A DNA stretch of 64,000 nt from an uncultured Eubacterium sp. (GTDB lineage: Bacteria; Bacillota; Clostridia; Lachnospirales; Lachnospiraceae): assembly GCA_910583555.1 (NCBI GenBank), contig CAJTXO010000008.1, forward strand, positions 1-64,000. The letters run 5' to 3'. Shown piece after piece: positions 24,808-34,034 of the stretch. The position numbers were made by a program, and so were the translations under genes. A model generated the notes under the pieces. The model ran no database searches and was not told where the DNA came from. It saw only the letters and a program-made list of their open reading frames with translations. The stretch's first letter is position 1; each line of letters opens with the position of its first letter.

Positions 24808-26891
24808 GCTTTGCTCTCCTTTTCTTTCTTTTTACCGGGAGAATAATACTCCCTGGCCGCATTACAATAAGAACGCAGCTGCGCTTTGTTATCCGTTCCT
24901 TTTACCTTACCGACCTGCACGCTGACAAAGTCGGTCAGTTTCCCCATGTACTCCGCCTCGCTGATGCCGCCTTCCGAAACCCCGGTCAGGCCCTTTTCCC
25001 AGCTCGCCGTCAGTTTGGGACTGAGCATCGCTGGTATCGCGTAGCGGACGATGCCGCAGACGAGTTCTCCTTTTAAAGTCGGCGTAATGATCTGCGTCTT
25101 CTTATTCAGGTTCAGATAGGAAATATGGAACAGCTTCTTCAGGATCTCCGCCCGCGTAGCACTTGTCCCGATACCGCTTCCCTTGATCATCGCGCGCAGC
25201 TCCTCATCCTCAATGAGCTGTCCGGCATTTTCCATCGCCAGAATGATCGACCCCGAATTGTAACGTTTCGGCGGGGACGTCTCGCCCTCTTTGATACTCA
25301 TACCGCCGATCGCGCATTTCATCCCCTTTTTCAGCCGGGGAAGCAAAGAATTCGTCTCCGGCTGTTCCTCGTCTTTTTCCTTTTTCTGTGTAAATGAATA
25401 TTTCGTAACCGGCAAAAAGCCTTCCTCCACCAGTACTTTCTGCGATGTGTGGAACCGTTCCCTGTGCATGTGCGCATTATCTACCACCAGCACGACATTG
25501 ATCTTCTGGTACACGGCCGGCGGGTAAAAGATGCTGAGAAACCGGCGGACAATGACTTCATACATCCGGGCGGATACGGGTTTCAGCGATTTCAGCGACG
25601 ACAATCCCTGCCCGGTCGGTATGATGGCGTAGTGGTCGGTAATCTTTTTGTCATCGACATAGCGCGTCTTTTCCAGCTTTTCAAAACTTTTCATGCGTGC
25701 GATCTCCCGCAGATACGGGAGGGCGGGTTCATACCCCTGCAGTCCTTTCAGCTGCTTCGTAATCTCCTTCGCCACCGCGCTGCTGAGCACCCTGGCGTCG
25801 GTACGGGGATATGTCACCAGCTTCTTTTCGTACAGTTCCTGCACGATCTGGAGCGTCTCGTCCGGACTGATCTTAAACAATTTGGATGACAGGTTTTGAA
25901 GTTCTGCCAGGTTAAACAAAAGAGGCGGATTTTTCTTTTCCTTCTTTTTCTCCACCGACTCAATCACAGCCTCCCGCTCCTCCGACTTCAGCTCCCGGAT
26001 GAGCGCGTTCGCCGTCTCCTCGTCCAGAAAACCATTCTCCTTATATAACTTCGGGGACTGGAAATAATGGGACTCCTCGCAGACACGCCACTCGCCCTCA
26101 AACGCGTTCCCGCTCTCGCCCGTTTCAACTCCCGCTTGTTCGCCCGCTTCCCCTCCGGCCCCGCCGGAAAGTCCCTGCGGGGAAAAAGAACCGATCACCC
26201 GGTAAAACGGAGTTTTCACAAATTTTCGGATCTCCCATTCCCGCGAAACGACCATGCCGAGTACACAGGTCATGACACGGCCGACCGAAACCGACGTCCA
26301 CTTTTTTCCCTCTACGTTGTCATTGAGCCAGCCGCCGTATTTCAGCGACAGGGCGCGGGAAAAATTGATCCCCATCAGATAATCTTCTTTCGCCCGCAGA
26401 TAGGCGGACGCACTGAGGTTATCGTAGGCCGACAGCGGTTTTGCCTCCCGGATGCCGCGCAGGATCTCATCTTCGGTCTGGGAATCGATCCAGACCCGGA
26501 ACTTCTTCTTCGTCTCCGGCACCTGCGCCATCTCATCCACCAGACGGTATATGTATTCTCCCTCGCGCCCGGAATCGGTGCAGACGTAGATCGCCTCCAC
26601 ATCGGGTCGGTTTAACAGTCCCTTTACGGTCTCAAACTGCTTTCTCACATCGGGAATGACTTCGTAACGGAATGTTTCCGGCAGAAAGGGAAGCGTCTCA
26701 AATGCCCACTTTTTATAGGCGGGATCATACACCTCCGGGTAACTCATCGTGATCAGATGCCCGACACACCACGTCACGACACTGTCCTCCGACTCGATGA
26801 ACCCGTCGCCCCGCCGTCCCCTGACATGCAGTACCCTCGCGAATTCCTGCGCCACACTCGGTTTTTCAGCGATAAATAATTTCTTCCCCAT
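24804..26891 (-). CDS. topB: DNA topoisomerase III (type IA)
   Basis: Relaxes or decatenates DNA through a single-strand break. The 695-residue protein opens with a Toprim domain (MGKKLFIAEKPSVAQEFARVL; acidic motif TDSGREGEYIYRL, in which the second Asp is Gly as in Bacillus TopB). The type IA core carries the catalytic Tyr in KLVTYPRTDARVLSS (about 355-370) and a variant SVGRVMTCVLGM. No zinc ribbons are evident at the C-terminus, which ends in a Lys-rich tail. It starts five bases after the LUD gene and overlaps the beta-helix gene. Chromosomal neighbours and lack of conjugation genes argue against a mobile element. Confidence 0.93.
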   Translation of the reverse strand: MGKKLFIAEKPSVAQEFARVLHVRGRRGDGFIESEDSVVTWCVGHLITMSYPEVYDPAYKKWAFETLPFLPETFRYEVIPDVRKQFETVKGLLNRPDVEAIYVCTDSGREGEYIYRLVDEMAQVPETKKKFRVWIDSQTEDEILRGIREAKPLSAYDNLSASAYLRAKEDYLMGINFSRALSLKYGGWLNDNVEGKKWTSVSVGRVMTCVLGMVVSREWEIRKFVKTPFYRVIGSFSPQGLSGGAGGEAGEQAGVETGESGNAFEGEWRVCEESHYFQSPKLYKENGFLDEETANALIRELKSEEREAVIESVEKKKEKKNPPLLFNLAELQNLSSKLFKISPDETLQIVQELYEKKLVTYPRTDARVLSSAVAKEITKQLKGLQGYEPALPYLREIARMKSFEKLEKTRYVDDKKITDHYAIIPTGQGLSSLKSLKPVSARMYEVIVRRFLSIFYPPAVYQKINVVLVVDNAHMHRERFHTSQKVLVEEGFLPVTKYSFTQKKEKDEEQPETNSLLPRLKKGMKCAIGGMSIKEGETSPPKRYNSGSIILAMENAGQLIEDEELRAMIKGSGIGTSATRAEILKKLFHISYLNLNKKTQIITPTLKGELVCGIVRYAIPAMLSPKLTASWEKGLTGVSEGGISEAEYMGKLTDFVSVQVGKVKGTDNKAQLRSYCNAAREYYSPGKKKEKESKA

Positions 26892-26895
26892 ACGA

Positions 26896-27537
26896 TCAGT
26901 ATCCCAGCTCTTCTGCCACCAGGATCACCTTGATCCGGTTCTTCACGCCGCTCCGCCTCGTGATGACGAGCTGGGAACAGATACATTCTTCACTGTAGCA
27001 GTCCCCGCAGCGGCCAGTTTTCGCGCACGGCGTGTTTTTGTTCAGACGCACGGTATTCGGCGGGGACGCCACATCCCGGACGCGCCTCACGCCGTCCTCG
27101 ACCCCGCTCACGACCTTATTCATCCCGGCCAGCACGATCACATGCTCCGGCCCGTAGCACAGGAAAGACACGCGGTTGGCAAATCCATCGATGTTTACGA
27201 GTTCCCCGTCGATCGTGATCGCGTTCGTACTCATGAGAAAATAATCGCTGTTGATCATTTTCGCCTTCATGTCCCGCATTTCCTCCGGCGTCTTGGGAGC
27301 CATGCGGTCATAGACGATACAGTCGCTCTTCCCGATCGCATCCATGAGACCGGACTCTTTAAGCGTCATCGAACCGCCGAAGCAGACGCTCGTCCCCGGC
27401 GTGAGGAAGCGCTCCATGATGATCTTCACGGCCTCTTCCTTTGTCTCGGCAAAGTACCCTTCCATATTTCGCTTTTCCAGATTTTTTATGATCGTTTCGG
27501 CCTGGTTTTTCCAGGCCTGCAACTTATGTTCGTTCAT
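26896..27537 (-). CDS. LUD-domain protein (lactate-utilisation-like)
   Basis: Cytoplasmic protein of 213 residues with one LUD domain, the fold of LutC/YkgG. Typical features are VCFGGSMTLKESGLMDAIG (about 50-68), FLMSTNAITIDGELVNIDG (about 105) and GMNKVV. A Cys-rich tail (CAKTGRCGDCYSEECICSQL, about 170-190) may hold a metal or iron-sulfur centre and is common in clostridial stand-alone members. The LutA and LutB partners are absent. Its ATG overlaps the transglutaminase stop (ATGA). The role in this context is unclear. Confidence 0.88.
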   Translation of the reverse strand: MNEHKLQAWKNQAETIIKNLEKRNMEGYFAETKEEAVKIIMERFLTPGTSVCFGGSMTLKESGLMDAIGKSDCIVYDRMAPKTPEEMRDMKAKMINSDYFLMSTNAITIDGELVNIDGFANRVSFLCYGPEHVIVLAGMNKVVSGVEDGVRRVRDVASPPNTVRLNKNTPCAKTGRCGDCYSEECICSQLVITRRSGVKNRIKVILVAEELGY

Positions 27538-29741
27538 TTTTTGTCCTCCATCTCCTTTTCTAATACTCTCACCATACTACATTTTCTAAATTTTTTCCAC
27601 TTCTTTTTCTCAGCATTTTCGCGGATCACCTCCAATAGTTCCCCGAGGTAGCGCATACTCTCCGCAAACGCCTCCCCGCCGATTCCCTCTTCCGCGAACC
27701 GGCTCTTATAAACGTAGATGACATACTGGCGGACCTGCTCCTTTTTCTCTTCTTCCAGCGATGCCCGCAAAAGCAGATGATAATATTTCTTCGTCTGCTG
27801 AAAGATCTGTCCCGCCTGCACGGCACTGTCATAATAATCCCAGGGGGCGCCGGCCTCATGCCAGAAATCCGCTAACTGATCATTGACAAACAGAAGCCTC
27901 GCTCCATAACTGCCGCTTTTCATCTTCCGCCTGATCTTCTCGAGATTTGTGCGCCTGCGGATGAAAACGACCGCTGCCGCGCCGGAACCGCAGACGATCA
28001 GAAGCAAAATGGCGGCAAATGCCGTTTCCCGGCGCACATTCTCCGTCGTCCAATCCCGTACCAGATGCCAGAGTTCAGCCGCCCCTCCCCCGTCAGCCAC
28101 ACGCGCGGGCGTGCGCATTGGCTCCTTTTCCTGCTCTTCTTTCTCTTTCCGCTCCCTGCGCTTTTTCTCCTCCTGCCTCTGCTGTTCCTGCTGATGCTGG
28201 CGGATCCGTTCCCTCTGCTCTTCCGTCAACTCCATTTCCTGCGTCAGATCCCCCAAAACGTACGACGTGACATCCAGCGGCATCCAGCCTTCATCTTCAA
28301 TATAGATCTCTACCCAGGCATGCGCGTTATAATCACATACATCGACAACTTCATCGGGAATGATCTTATCTCCACTTACCATATACCCTTCGGCAAGTCT
28401 GGCCGGAATGCCCATCGCGCGGAAGATCATGGCAGCAGAAGTAGCAAAATGTGTACAATAGCCTGTCTTCGTGCGAAACATAAATTTCTCCACCTCGTTC
28501 ACCCCATATTTCAATTTTCCCGGAGTCAGACTGTATTGAAATCCGTTTCCAAAATAATCCTTAACGATGTTGATCGCCTGCTTCACCGTTTTCACTTTCT
28601 TTTCCTGAATGATTTCCCTATCAATCCGCCTATATAAGTCCAGATCCATATTCAGTGTATCGCCCCATTTTCCGCCTAAAAATTTATCTCCAGAAACGAG
28701 ACCAGCTGGACTTCCTATAAGTTCCTCGTATTGATCCTCGTTGACAGAATACGGCATATACCGTCCTTTATCATACACATTTTCCACTTCAATCGCTGTA
28801 TTCCATTCGAAAATGTCTCCTAAATCCTGATTCTTATCCCTTTTTATCCAAAACCCGCCCCATTCATTACTGTCATACGTTGTACCAATGAACCCGCGCA
28901 GAAACAGCTTCCTTGCCCCCAACGGCTGTTCCGTCTTTATTCTTAATTCTATCGTTCCGTTATAACTAATATTACCGTCTTTATTAAATTGTCCAAAATT
29001 AATGAACTGCTTTTTTTCTTCGGTCGCCGGGTGATCCGAACCCGAACCGCCCTGGCCGCTTCCGACCGTCGCGATCCGGTCGCGGTATTCCCACATCTGT
29101 TCGCTCAGATCTGCCCATGAAAAAGCAGAGCCGACGATGACTGCCGTCGCCGCCGTACACGCGGTTAAAATTAGAAAGCGGGAAATATTGCCGCCCCGCC
29201 GTCCCATGCCGAGAAAGATAATGAGCGCCGCCCCGTAAAGGACCGTACACCACTCAAAGGGCACTCCGTCCGCAGCGATCGAAGTAATAAACAGAACAAA
29301 GGACGGCAGCGCCGTTACGGCAACTGGCACATGTTTTTCATATAAGTACAGGGTGGCCACTGTAACGAGCGCGATGATCTGGCTGACTGCCAGTCCAACG
29401 GAACCTGTCCCCTCCTGCGCGAATGTCCTCAAAGTAATACCGTACGAAACGGCAAACTTGTAAGAAATCGCATTCATGATCACGCATAATCCGGGAACGA
29501 TGATCTTCTTTAAGAAAGCAAAGCTCATCAGGCTCAGGAGAAAGGAACCGCCAAAACTTATAAATTCCTTCTTCTTAAACCCCTCACACAGAAAGCGCAG
29601 AAAATAATAAATCCCCATCATGAGCGCAATCGGCAGCAAATAAAGGACAATATTGACATCTTCAAAATACAATCCGCTCGAAAGACTGATGCCGCCGCAC
29701 CAAATCAATACAACGAGCGGCAGTAACTGGATCCGTTTCAA
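27534..29741 (-). CDS. Membrane-anchored transglutaminase-like protein (TgpA type)
   Basis: Integral membrane protein of 735 residues: about six N-terminal membrane helices (1-210), an extracytoplasmic transglutaminase-like domain (about 230-520), a charged Glu/Arg/Gln-rich segment (about 510-550), another membrane helix (about 580-600) and a cytoplasmic C-terminal region. The catalytic set is visible: Cys in TGYCTHFATS, His in NAHAWVEIYI and Asp in PLDVTSY. With DUF58 and MoxR just upstream it forms a conserved trio, thought to act on envelope proteins. Starts with TTG overlapping the DUF58 stop, and its own stop overlaps the LUD start. Confidence 0.92.
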   Translation of the reverse strand: MKRIQLLPLVVLIWCGGISLSSGLYFEDVNIVLYLLPIALMMGIYYFLRFLCEGFKKKEFISFGGSFLLSLMSFAFLKKIIVPGLCVIMNAISYKFAVSYGITLRTFAQEGTGSVGLAVSQIIALVTVATLYLYEKHVPVAVTALPSFVLFITSIAADGVPFEWCTVLYGAALIIFLGMGRRGGNISRFLILTACTAATAVIVGSAFSWADLSEQMWEYRDRIATVGSGQGGSGSDHPATEEKKQFINFGQFNKDGNISYNGTIELRIKTEQPLGARKLFLRGFIGTTYDSNEWGGFWIKRDKNQDLGDIFEWNTAIEVENVYDKGRYMPYSVNEDQYEELIGSPAGLVSGDKFLGGKWGDTLNMDLDLYRRIDREIIQEKKVKTVKQAINIVKDYFGNGFQYSLTPGKLKYGVNEVEKFMFRTKTGYCTHFATSAAMIFRAMGIPARLAEGYMVSGDKIIPDEVVDVCDYNAHAWVEIYIEDEGWMPLDVTSYVLGDLTQEMELTEEQRERIRQHQQEQQRQEEKKRRERKEKEEQEKEPMRTPARVADGGGAAELWHLVRDWTTENVRRETAFAAILLLIVCGSGAAAVVFIRRRTNLEKIRRKMKSGSYGARLLFVNDQLADFWHEAGAPWDYYDSAVQAGQIFQQTKKYYHLLLRASLEEEKKEQVRQYVIYVYKSRFAEEGIGGEAFAESMRYLGELLEVIRENAEKKKWKKFRKCSMVRVLEKEMEDKK

Positions 29742-30838
29742 AATACATCCCCCTTCTGTACCTGCACAAACTCAATGGAGTTTGTCCGCAGCCTGTCCCT
29801 CACGATCTCATCTTCGAGCTGCTTCCGCCCCGAATAGATAAAGATACAGGCAAACAGATACTCCCCCTCAAACTGGGCGCTGTAGAGATCCTCGATCGGT
29901 TCGCTCCCATTCGTCATGCCGGAGCGCATCACCTCAATGAGCACATGGGAAAGATCTTCCTCTTCCCGGACCCCACGGCGTCTCAGCTTCTGTTCCCGCG
30001 CATCGTTCCAGATCACATAAAACAGCCTTTTTGCCATCACCAGCTGCATTGCCGTAAAATACAGGATCTCAATTGCTTTTTCAATCTTATCCGGATCCTT
30101 TTCATTCGCAAGATCAAGGAACACCGCCGTATCACAGGCAATTGAAAATCCATAATCCTGTACGACCATCTCCTGCTTCTTTGCCGAAAGCTTCCAGTTG
30201 ATGCAGTTGAGCCTGTCACCCGGCCGGTAATACCTGATATCAAATAATTCGGACGGATCATTTCCGGCTTTCACCGCAGAATAGCAGTCGCTTTCGCCCT
30301 CCCGTTCCTCCCCATCCATCTCGATACGGATCGGAAACTCCCGATATTCCGGCATGACGAGAAACGATGTGCGTGCCTCGGCCCGGACGGTAGATCTCAG
30401 CAGGGAAAAACCCTGATACAGCTTGATACCCTCTAATCTGACTTCATAGAAACCACAGTGCTCCGGCACAAAGGAAAGCAGGATCTCTTCGCGGGCTGAC
30501 CCCAGATAAATTTTCTTCTTCATGCTCCGTGAGTGCGCCCCCAGACCGTCACAGACGGTAAAGAACAATAGTACCGTACTATCCCTGCTGATCGCGCCGT
30601 TGTTTTCGATGCAAACCGGAATTTCAAACCGGCTTCCTTTTTCCACGGACTGCATATCCTGAAAAAACGTTACTTTTACGCTCCTTTTCGAAAGCGCGTA
30701 TAAAATCACGGAATAGACGGGCGGGACGACCGCTGCCATCACAAAAACGATAAACCCGCTCTGCTTGATGTATAAAATAGTAAAGACGGCAAGGCCGATC
30801 ATAACCGTGATATATATGATCCAATTCTTTATCACCAT
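29738..30838 (-). CDS. DUF58 domain membrane protein
   Basis: Protein of 366 residues. Two N-terminal membrane helices (about 5-48) are followed by a beta-rich region and a DUF58 domain with the signature FDIRYYRPGDRLNCINWKLSAKK (about 197-219) and a vWA-like continuation (AVFLDLANEKD). In bacteria this family is encoded with a MoxR ATPase and often a transglutaminase, exactly as here, and is believed to be assembled or remodelled by MoxR. Six bases separate it from moxR, and it overlaps the next gene by four. A ribosome site AAGGT precedes the ATG. Confidence 0.92.
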   Translation of the reverse strand: MVIKNWIIYITVMIGLAVFTILYIKQSGFIVFVMAAVVPPVYSVILYALSKRSVKVTFFQDMQSVEKGSRFEIPVCIENNGAISRDSTVLLFFTVCDGLGAHSRSMKKKIYLGSAREEILLSFVPEHCGFYEVRLEGIKLYQGFSLLRSTVRAEARTSFLVMPEYREFPIRIEMDGEEREGESDCYSAVKAGNDPSELFDIRYYRPGDRLNCINWKLSAKKQEMVVQDYGFSIACDTAVFLDLANEKDPDKIEKAIEILYFTAMQLVMAKRLFYVIWNDAREQKLRRRGVREEEDLSHVLIEVMRSGMTNGSEPIEDLYSAQFEGEYLFACIFIYSGRKQLEDEIVRDRLRTNSIEFVQVQKGDVF

Positions 30839-30844
30839 ACCTTG

Positions 30845-31765
30845 TCACCTTATTTTTACTTTTGTCAATATCCCTAACATAATATCTTCTTTTGTCACTT
30901 TTTCTACCTTTGCCCTCGACGTGAGCATGATGCGGTGGCAGGCCACATAAGGGAACGCCGCTCTCACATCTTCGGGGAACACACAATTTCGTTCATTCAT
31001 AAACGCAACTGCCTTACTGAGTTCCATGAGCGAAAGCGTCCCGCGCGGACTCATGCCCAGACTGATCTGATCATGCGCCCGGGTCGCCTCAGAAAGCGAT
31101 ACGATATAATCATAAATATCTTCATCCAGATGCAAATGTTTCACCCGGTCCTGTACGTCCAGCAATTCCTCCCTCGTCATGACCTGCATCACCTGCTCGA
31201 GAGGATTGATCCCCTGACGTTCTTTCAACAGCAGCACTTCCTCCTCATGCGCCGGATAACCGAGCGACAGACAGATCATAAAACGGTCTACCTGTGATTC
31301 CGGAAGAAGCTGTGTCCCGACCGAGCCGACCGGATTCTGCGTCGCCATCACGACAAATGGCTCCGGCGCCTGCATCGTCACACCGTCCACTGTGACACAG
31401 CGCTCCTCCATCACCTGCAAAAGCGCCGACTGAGTCTTCGATGAAGCCCGGTTGATCTCATCCGCCAAAAACAGATGGCAGATAATAACTCCCCTCTGAT
31501 ACACCTTCGTCCCGTCTGGCTCGATCAAATGAAATCCCACCACATCGCTCGGCAAAACATCCGAAGTAAACTGCATACGGTTCGCATACAGCGCCATCGC
31601 CCTGGAAAATGCCATCGCCAGGCTTGTCTTTCCCACTCCCGGTATATCGTCGAGAAGAATGTGCCCGCCGGATAAAATGGCAGCCAGGATCATTTCCTTC
31701 TCTGCCATTTTCCCCTTTATGACTTTCCCCACTTCCATCAATACGTTTTCCATCTGCTCCTGCAT
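30845..31765 (-). CDS. MoxR family AAA+ ATPase
   Basis: Chaperone-type ATPase of 306 residues. Walker A is DDIPGVGKTSLAMA (about 38-51), Walker B LFLADEINRASSKTQ (about 100-114), sensor 1 MATQNPVGSVGTQLLPESQ (about 145-163), and the C-terminal lid follows. MoxR proteins help assemble or activate partners carrying vWA-like domains; the adjacent DUF58 protein is the likely partner. It is the first gene of the MoxR-DUF58-transglutaminase set and lies 51 bases downstream of ung, with AGGAGC before its start. Confidence 0.94.
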   Translation of the reverse strand: MQEQMENVLMEVGKVIKGKMAEKEMILAAILSGGHILLDDIPGVGKTSLAMAFSRAMALYANRMQFTSDVLPSDVVGFHLIEPDGTKVYQRGVIICHLFLADEINRASSKTQSALLQVMEERCVTVDGVTMQAPEPFVVMATQNPVGSVGTQLLPESQVDRFMICLSLGYPAHEEEVLLLKERQGINPLEQVMQVMTREELLDVQDRVKHLHLDEDIYDYIVSLSEATRAHDQISLGMSPRGTLSLMELSKAVAFMNERNCVFPEDVRAAFPYVACHRIMLTSRAKVEKVTKEDIMLGILTKVKIR

Positions 31766-31816
31766 CTCTTCCCGCTCCTTTTTCCAACTTTTTCTTCAAA
31801 ACAAACGCGCCGCCGC

Positions 31817-32497
31817 TTATTTATCTATATCTGATATCTGCCAGTTTACCGGCGTCTCCCCATGCTCCTGCAAAAACTGATTGGCCTGGCTGAACGGCCT
31901 GCTTCCAAAAAATCCGCGGTACGCGGAGAGAGGACTGGGATGGGAAGATTTTAAAATAAGATGTTTGGGATTGTCAAGCATCTTCGCCTTTTCCTGCGCT
32001 GGTTTTCCCCACAAAATAAATACGACCGGCCGGTCGATCTCATTGACTTTCCGGATCACAGCGTCGGTAAACTCCTCCCAGCCCACGCCCCGGTGAGACA
32101 TCGGTTTGTGCGCGCGGACAGTCAATACGGTATTCAAAAGCAATACTCCCTGCTCGGCCCATTCATTCAGATATCCGTGGTTTGGTTTGCGGCAGCCCAG
32201 ATCATCGTGCAGTTCCTGATAAATATTGACGAGGGAAGGCGGAATTTCGACGCCCGGCTTTACCGAAAAGCAGAGGCCATGTGCCTGTCCCGGATTATGA
32301 TACGGATCCTGGCCGATGATCACGACCTTCACCTTTTCAAACGGCGTCAGGTGAAACGCGTTAAAAATATCCCCCGCCTGCGGATACACGGCGACCTTGC
32401 TGTATTCTTCCTTGATAAATAAAAATAATTTCTTATAGTAATCTTTCGTAAATTCCTGAGAAAGCGCCTGCTCCCACTGTCCTGTCAATCCAGCCAT
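31817..32497 (-). CDS. ung: Uracil-DNA glycosylase
   Basis: Removes uracil from DNA in base-excision repair. With the start at MAGLTGQWEQ the protein has 226 residues, the usual family-1 length; an upstream in-frame start at 32590 would add 31 unlike residues and skip the GGGAGG site. Motif A GQDPYHNPGQAHGLCFSV contains the catalytic Asp (about residue 63), and motif B SSHPSPLSAYRGFFG carries the DNA-intercalating loop. A sequence resembling a Fur box lies just upstream. Probably cotranscribed with moxR downstream. Confidence 0.96.
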   Translation of the reverse strand: MAGLTGQWEQALSQEFTKDYYKKLFLFIKEEYSKVAVYPQAGDIFNAFHLTPFEKVKVVIIGQDPYHNPGQAHGLCFSVKPGVEIPPSLVNIYQELHDDLGCRKPNHGYLNEWAEQGVLLLNTVLTVRAHKPMSHRGVGWEEFTDAVIRKVNEIDRPVVFILWGKPAQEKAKMLDNPKHLILKSSHPSPLSAYRGFFGSRPFSQANQFLQEHGETPVNWQISDIDK

Positions 32498-32516
32498 CCA
32501 TCTGTTCCTCCCTCTG

Positions 32517-32535
32517 GCTAATGATAATCGTTCTC
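32517..32535 (-). promoter_or_regulatory. Possible Fur-type operator upstream of ung
   Basis: gctaatgataatcgttctc matches the classical 19-bp Fur box GATAATGATAATCATTATC at 16 positions by eye. It stands 20 bases before the ung start. Only the left half-site is perfect, and AT-rich sequence can mimic this. Confidence 0.35.
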
Positions 32536-32557
32536 TAAAATAAATGGATCCAATTGG

Positions 32558-32587
32558 ATAAAAAAGCGCCGTAAAAATGCGACGCTT
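32558..32587 (-). terminator. Rho-independent terminator after hisF
   Basis: On the minus strand AAGCGTCG and CGGCGCTT pair around an eight-base AT-rich loop (32564-32587), followed by a T-run. It is 15 bases past the hisF stop and closes the lipoprotein-to-hisF operon. Confidence 0.88.
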
Positions 32588-32602
32588 CAAAAATGGTAAA
32601 AA

Positions 32603-33367
32603 TCATGCGAGCCGGACACTGATACCCTGTTCCGACAGATATTTTTTCAGATCCATGATCTCCAGTTCCTTAAAATGAAAGAGCGACGCCGCCAGAACAG
32701 CATCCGCCTTCCCATCCGTCAACGCGTCCCGAAAATGCTCCTTTTTCCCCGCACCGCCGGAAGCAATGACCGGTATCGATACATGTTCCGAAATCGTCCT
32801 CGTCAATTCAATATCGTACCCGTCTTTTGTGCCGTCACAATCCATACTCGTAAGTAAGATCTCACCGGCACCGAGTTTCTCCACTCTCATCGCCCATTCC
32901 ACGGCATCAATGCCCATATCGACCCGGCCGCCGTTTTTATAGATCGACCAGCCGGAACCGTCAGTCCTTCGCTTCGCGTCAATCGCCACGACGACGCACT
33001 GGCTCCCGAACTTATCCGCCGCCTCGGATACCAGTTCCGGATGAAGGATCGCCGCCGTGTTGACAGACACCTTGTCCGCCCCCTCGCGCAGGATCATCCG
33101 GAAATCATCGATCGTACGGATACCTCCGCCCACGGTAAATGGGATAAACACCGTTTCCGCCACCTTCCGCACCATATTTACTTTTATATCCCGCGTATCG
33201 CTGGAAGCGGTTATGTCAAGAAATACCAGTTCATCGGCTCCCGCCTTGTCATAAGCGGCTGCCACGGAAACCGGATCCCCTGCGTCCCGGAGATTCACAA
33301 AATTGACTCCTTTTACCACTCTTCCCCCATCAATATCCAAACACGGGATGATCCTCTTTGTAAACAT
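32603..33367 (-). CDS. hisF: Imidazole glycerol phosphate synthase cyclase subunit
   Basis: With HisH makes imidazole glycerol phosphate and AICAR in histidine synthesis. The TIM barrel of 254 residues has the catalytic Asp in IIPCLDIDGGRVVKG (N-terminal) and DGTKDGYDIEL (about 175), and phosphate loops such as VGGGIRT and ASGGAGK. The start MFTKRI fits family N-termini; a TTG start at 33403 would extend it by 12 unlike residues and overlap hisH. The ribosome site (AAAGGA) is rather distant. hisH is directly upstream; no other his genes are in the window. Confidence 0.96.
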   Translation of the reverse strand: MFTKRIIPCLDIDGGRVVKGVNFVNLRDAGDPVSVAAAYDKAGADELVFLDITASSDTRDIKVNMVRKVAETVFIPFTVGGGIRTIDDFRMILREGADKVSVNTAAILHPELVSEAADKFGSQCVVVAIDAKRRTDGSGWSIYKNGGRVDMGIDAVEWAMRVEKLGAGEILLTSMDCDGTKDGYDIELTRTISEHVSIPVIASGGAGKKEHFRDALTDGKADAVLAASLFHFKELEIMDLKKYLSEQGISVRLA

Positions 33368-33392
33368 CTGTGAAACCAATCCTTTCAAATCT

Positions 33393-33998
33393 CTAAAGAG
33401 CAATAAAATTTTTTAAAATACGGAGGCCTACCTCTCCGCTCTTCTCCGGATGGAATTGTGTCGCGAACACATTTCCCCGCTCCGCCGCCGCATCGATCGG
33501 AACGACGTAATCCGTCGTAGCTGCCACATCTTCCGGCCGATCCGCCTTTAAATAATAGGAATGGACGAAATAGACATAAGAACCGTCCTCAACGCCGCTC
33601 ATAAGCCGCGACGACTTATTGACCCGGATCGAATTCCAACCCATATGCGGAATCTTATATCCCTCCTTCGGGGGAATGCGAACGATCCTGCCCGGCAGAA
33701 GAGATAGTCCCTTCACGCCCTCCGCCTCTTCGCTACTGTCAAAAAACAATTGCAGGCCGAGACAGATGCCGAGAACCGGCGTCTCCCTGCTGACGATCTC
33801 ATGGAGCGTTTCCGGCAGTCCGTAGCGCGCCATCTGCTGCATCGCCACGCCAAACGCGCCAACCCCTGGCACGATCACCTTATCCGCCCGCAGAAGGGTA
33901 TCCGTATCTCTCGTTATGACCGGCTTCTCGCCCAGATACTGTAATGCTTTCTCAACGCTTTTGATATTTCCGGCATCGTAGTCAACGATTGCAATCAT
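33393..33998 (-). CDS. hisH: Imidazole glycerol phosphate synthase amidotransferase subunit
   Basis: Glutaminase partner of HisF, 201 residues. The class I amidotransferase triad is visible: Cys in LGICLGLQLFF (about 80), and His and Glu in ATQFHPEKSGEVG (about 180). The N-terminal MIAIVDYDAGNIKSVEKAL is typical. It lies 36 bases after the stop of the large hypothetical gene and 25 bases before hisF, in an operon mainly of signalling genes, an unusual setting for histidine genes. Confidence 0.96.
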   Translation of the reverse strand: MIAIVDYDAGNIKSVEKALQYLGEKPVITRDTDTLLRADKVIVPGVGAFGVAMQQMARYGLPETLHEIVSRETPVLGICLGLQLFFDSSEEAEGVKGLSLLPGRIVRIPPKEGYKIPHMGWNSIRVNKSSRLMSGVEDGSYVYFVHSYYLKADRPEDVAATTDYVVPIDAAAERGNVFATQFHPEKSGEVGLRILKNFIAL

Positions 33999-34034
33999 GT
34001 CTGTTCTCCTGTCTTTTGTCTTCCCTCTGCCCTC

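Noticed and set aside
24804..26891. Loss of a catalytic Asp in topoisomerase III (TDSGREGE instead of DxDxE)
   Set aside because: Gly at this position is normal in Firmicutes TopB, so it is not a sign of inactivity.
24804..31765. Integrated conjugative element because of topB
   Set aside because: No relaxase, integrase, conjugation ATPase or attachment repeats are present; neighbours are chromosomal.
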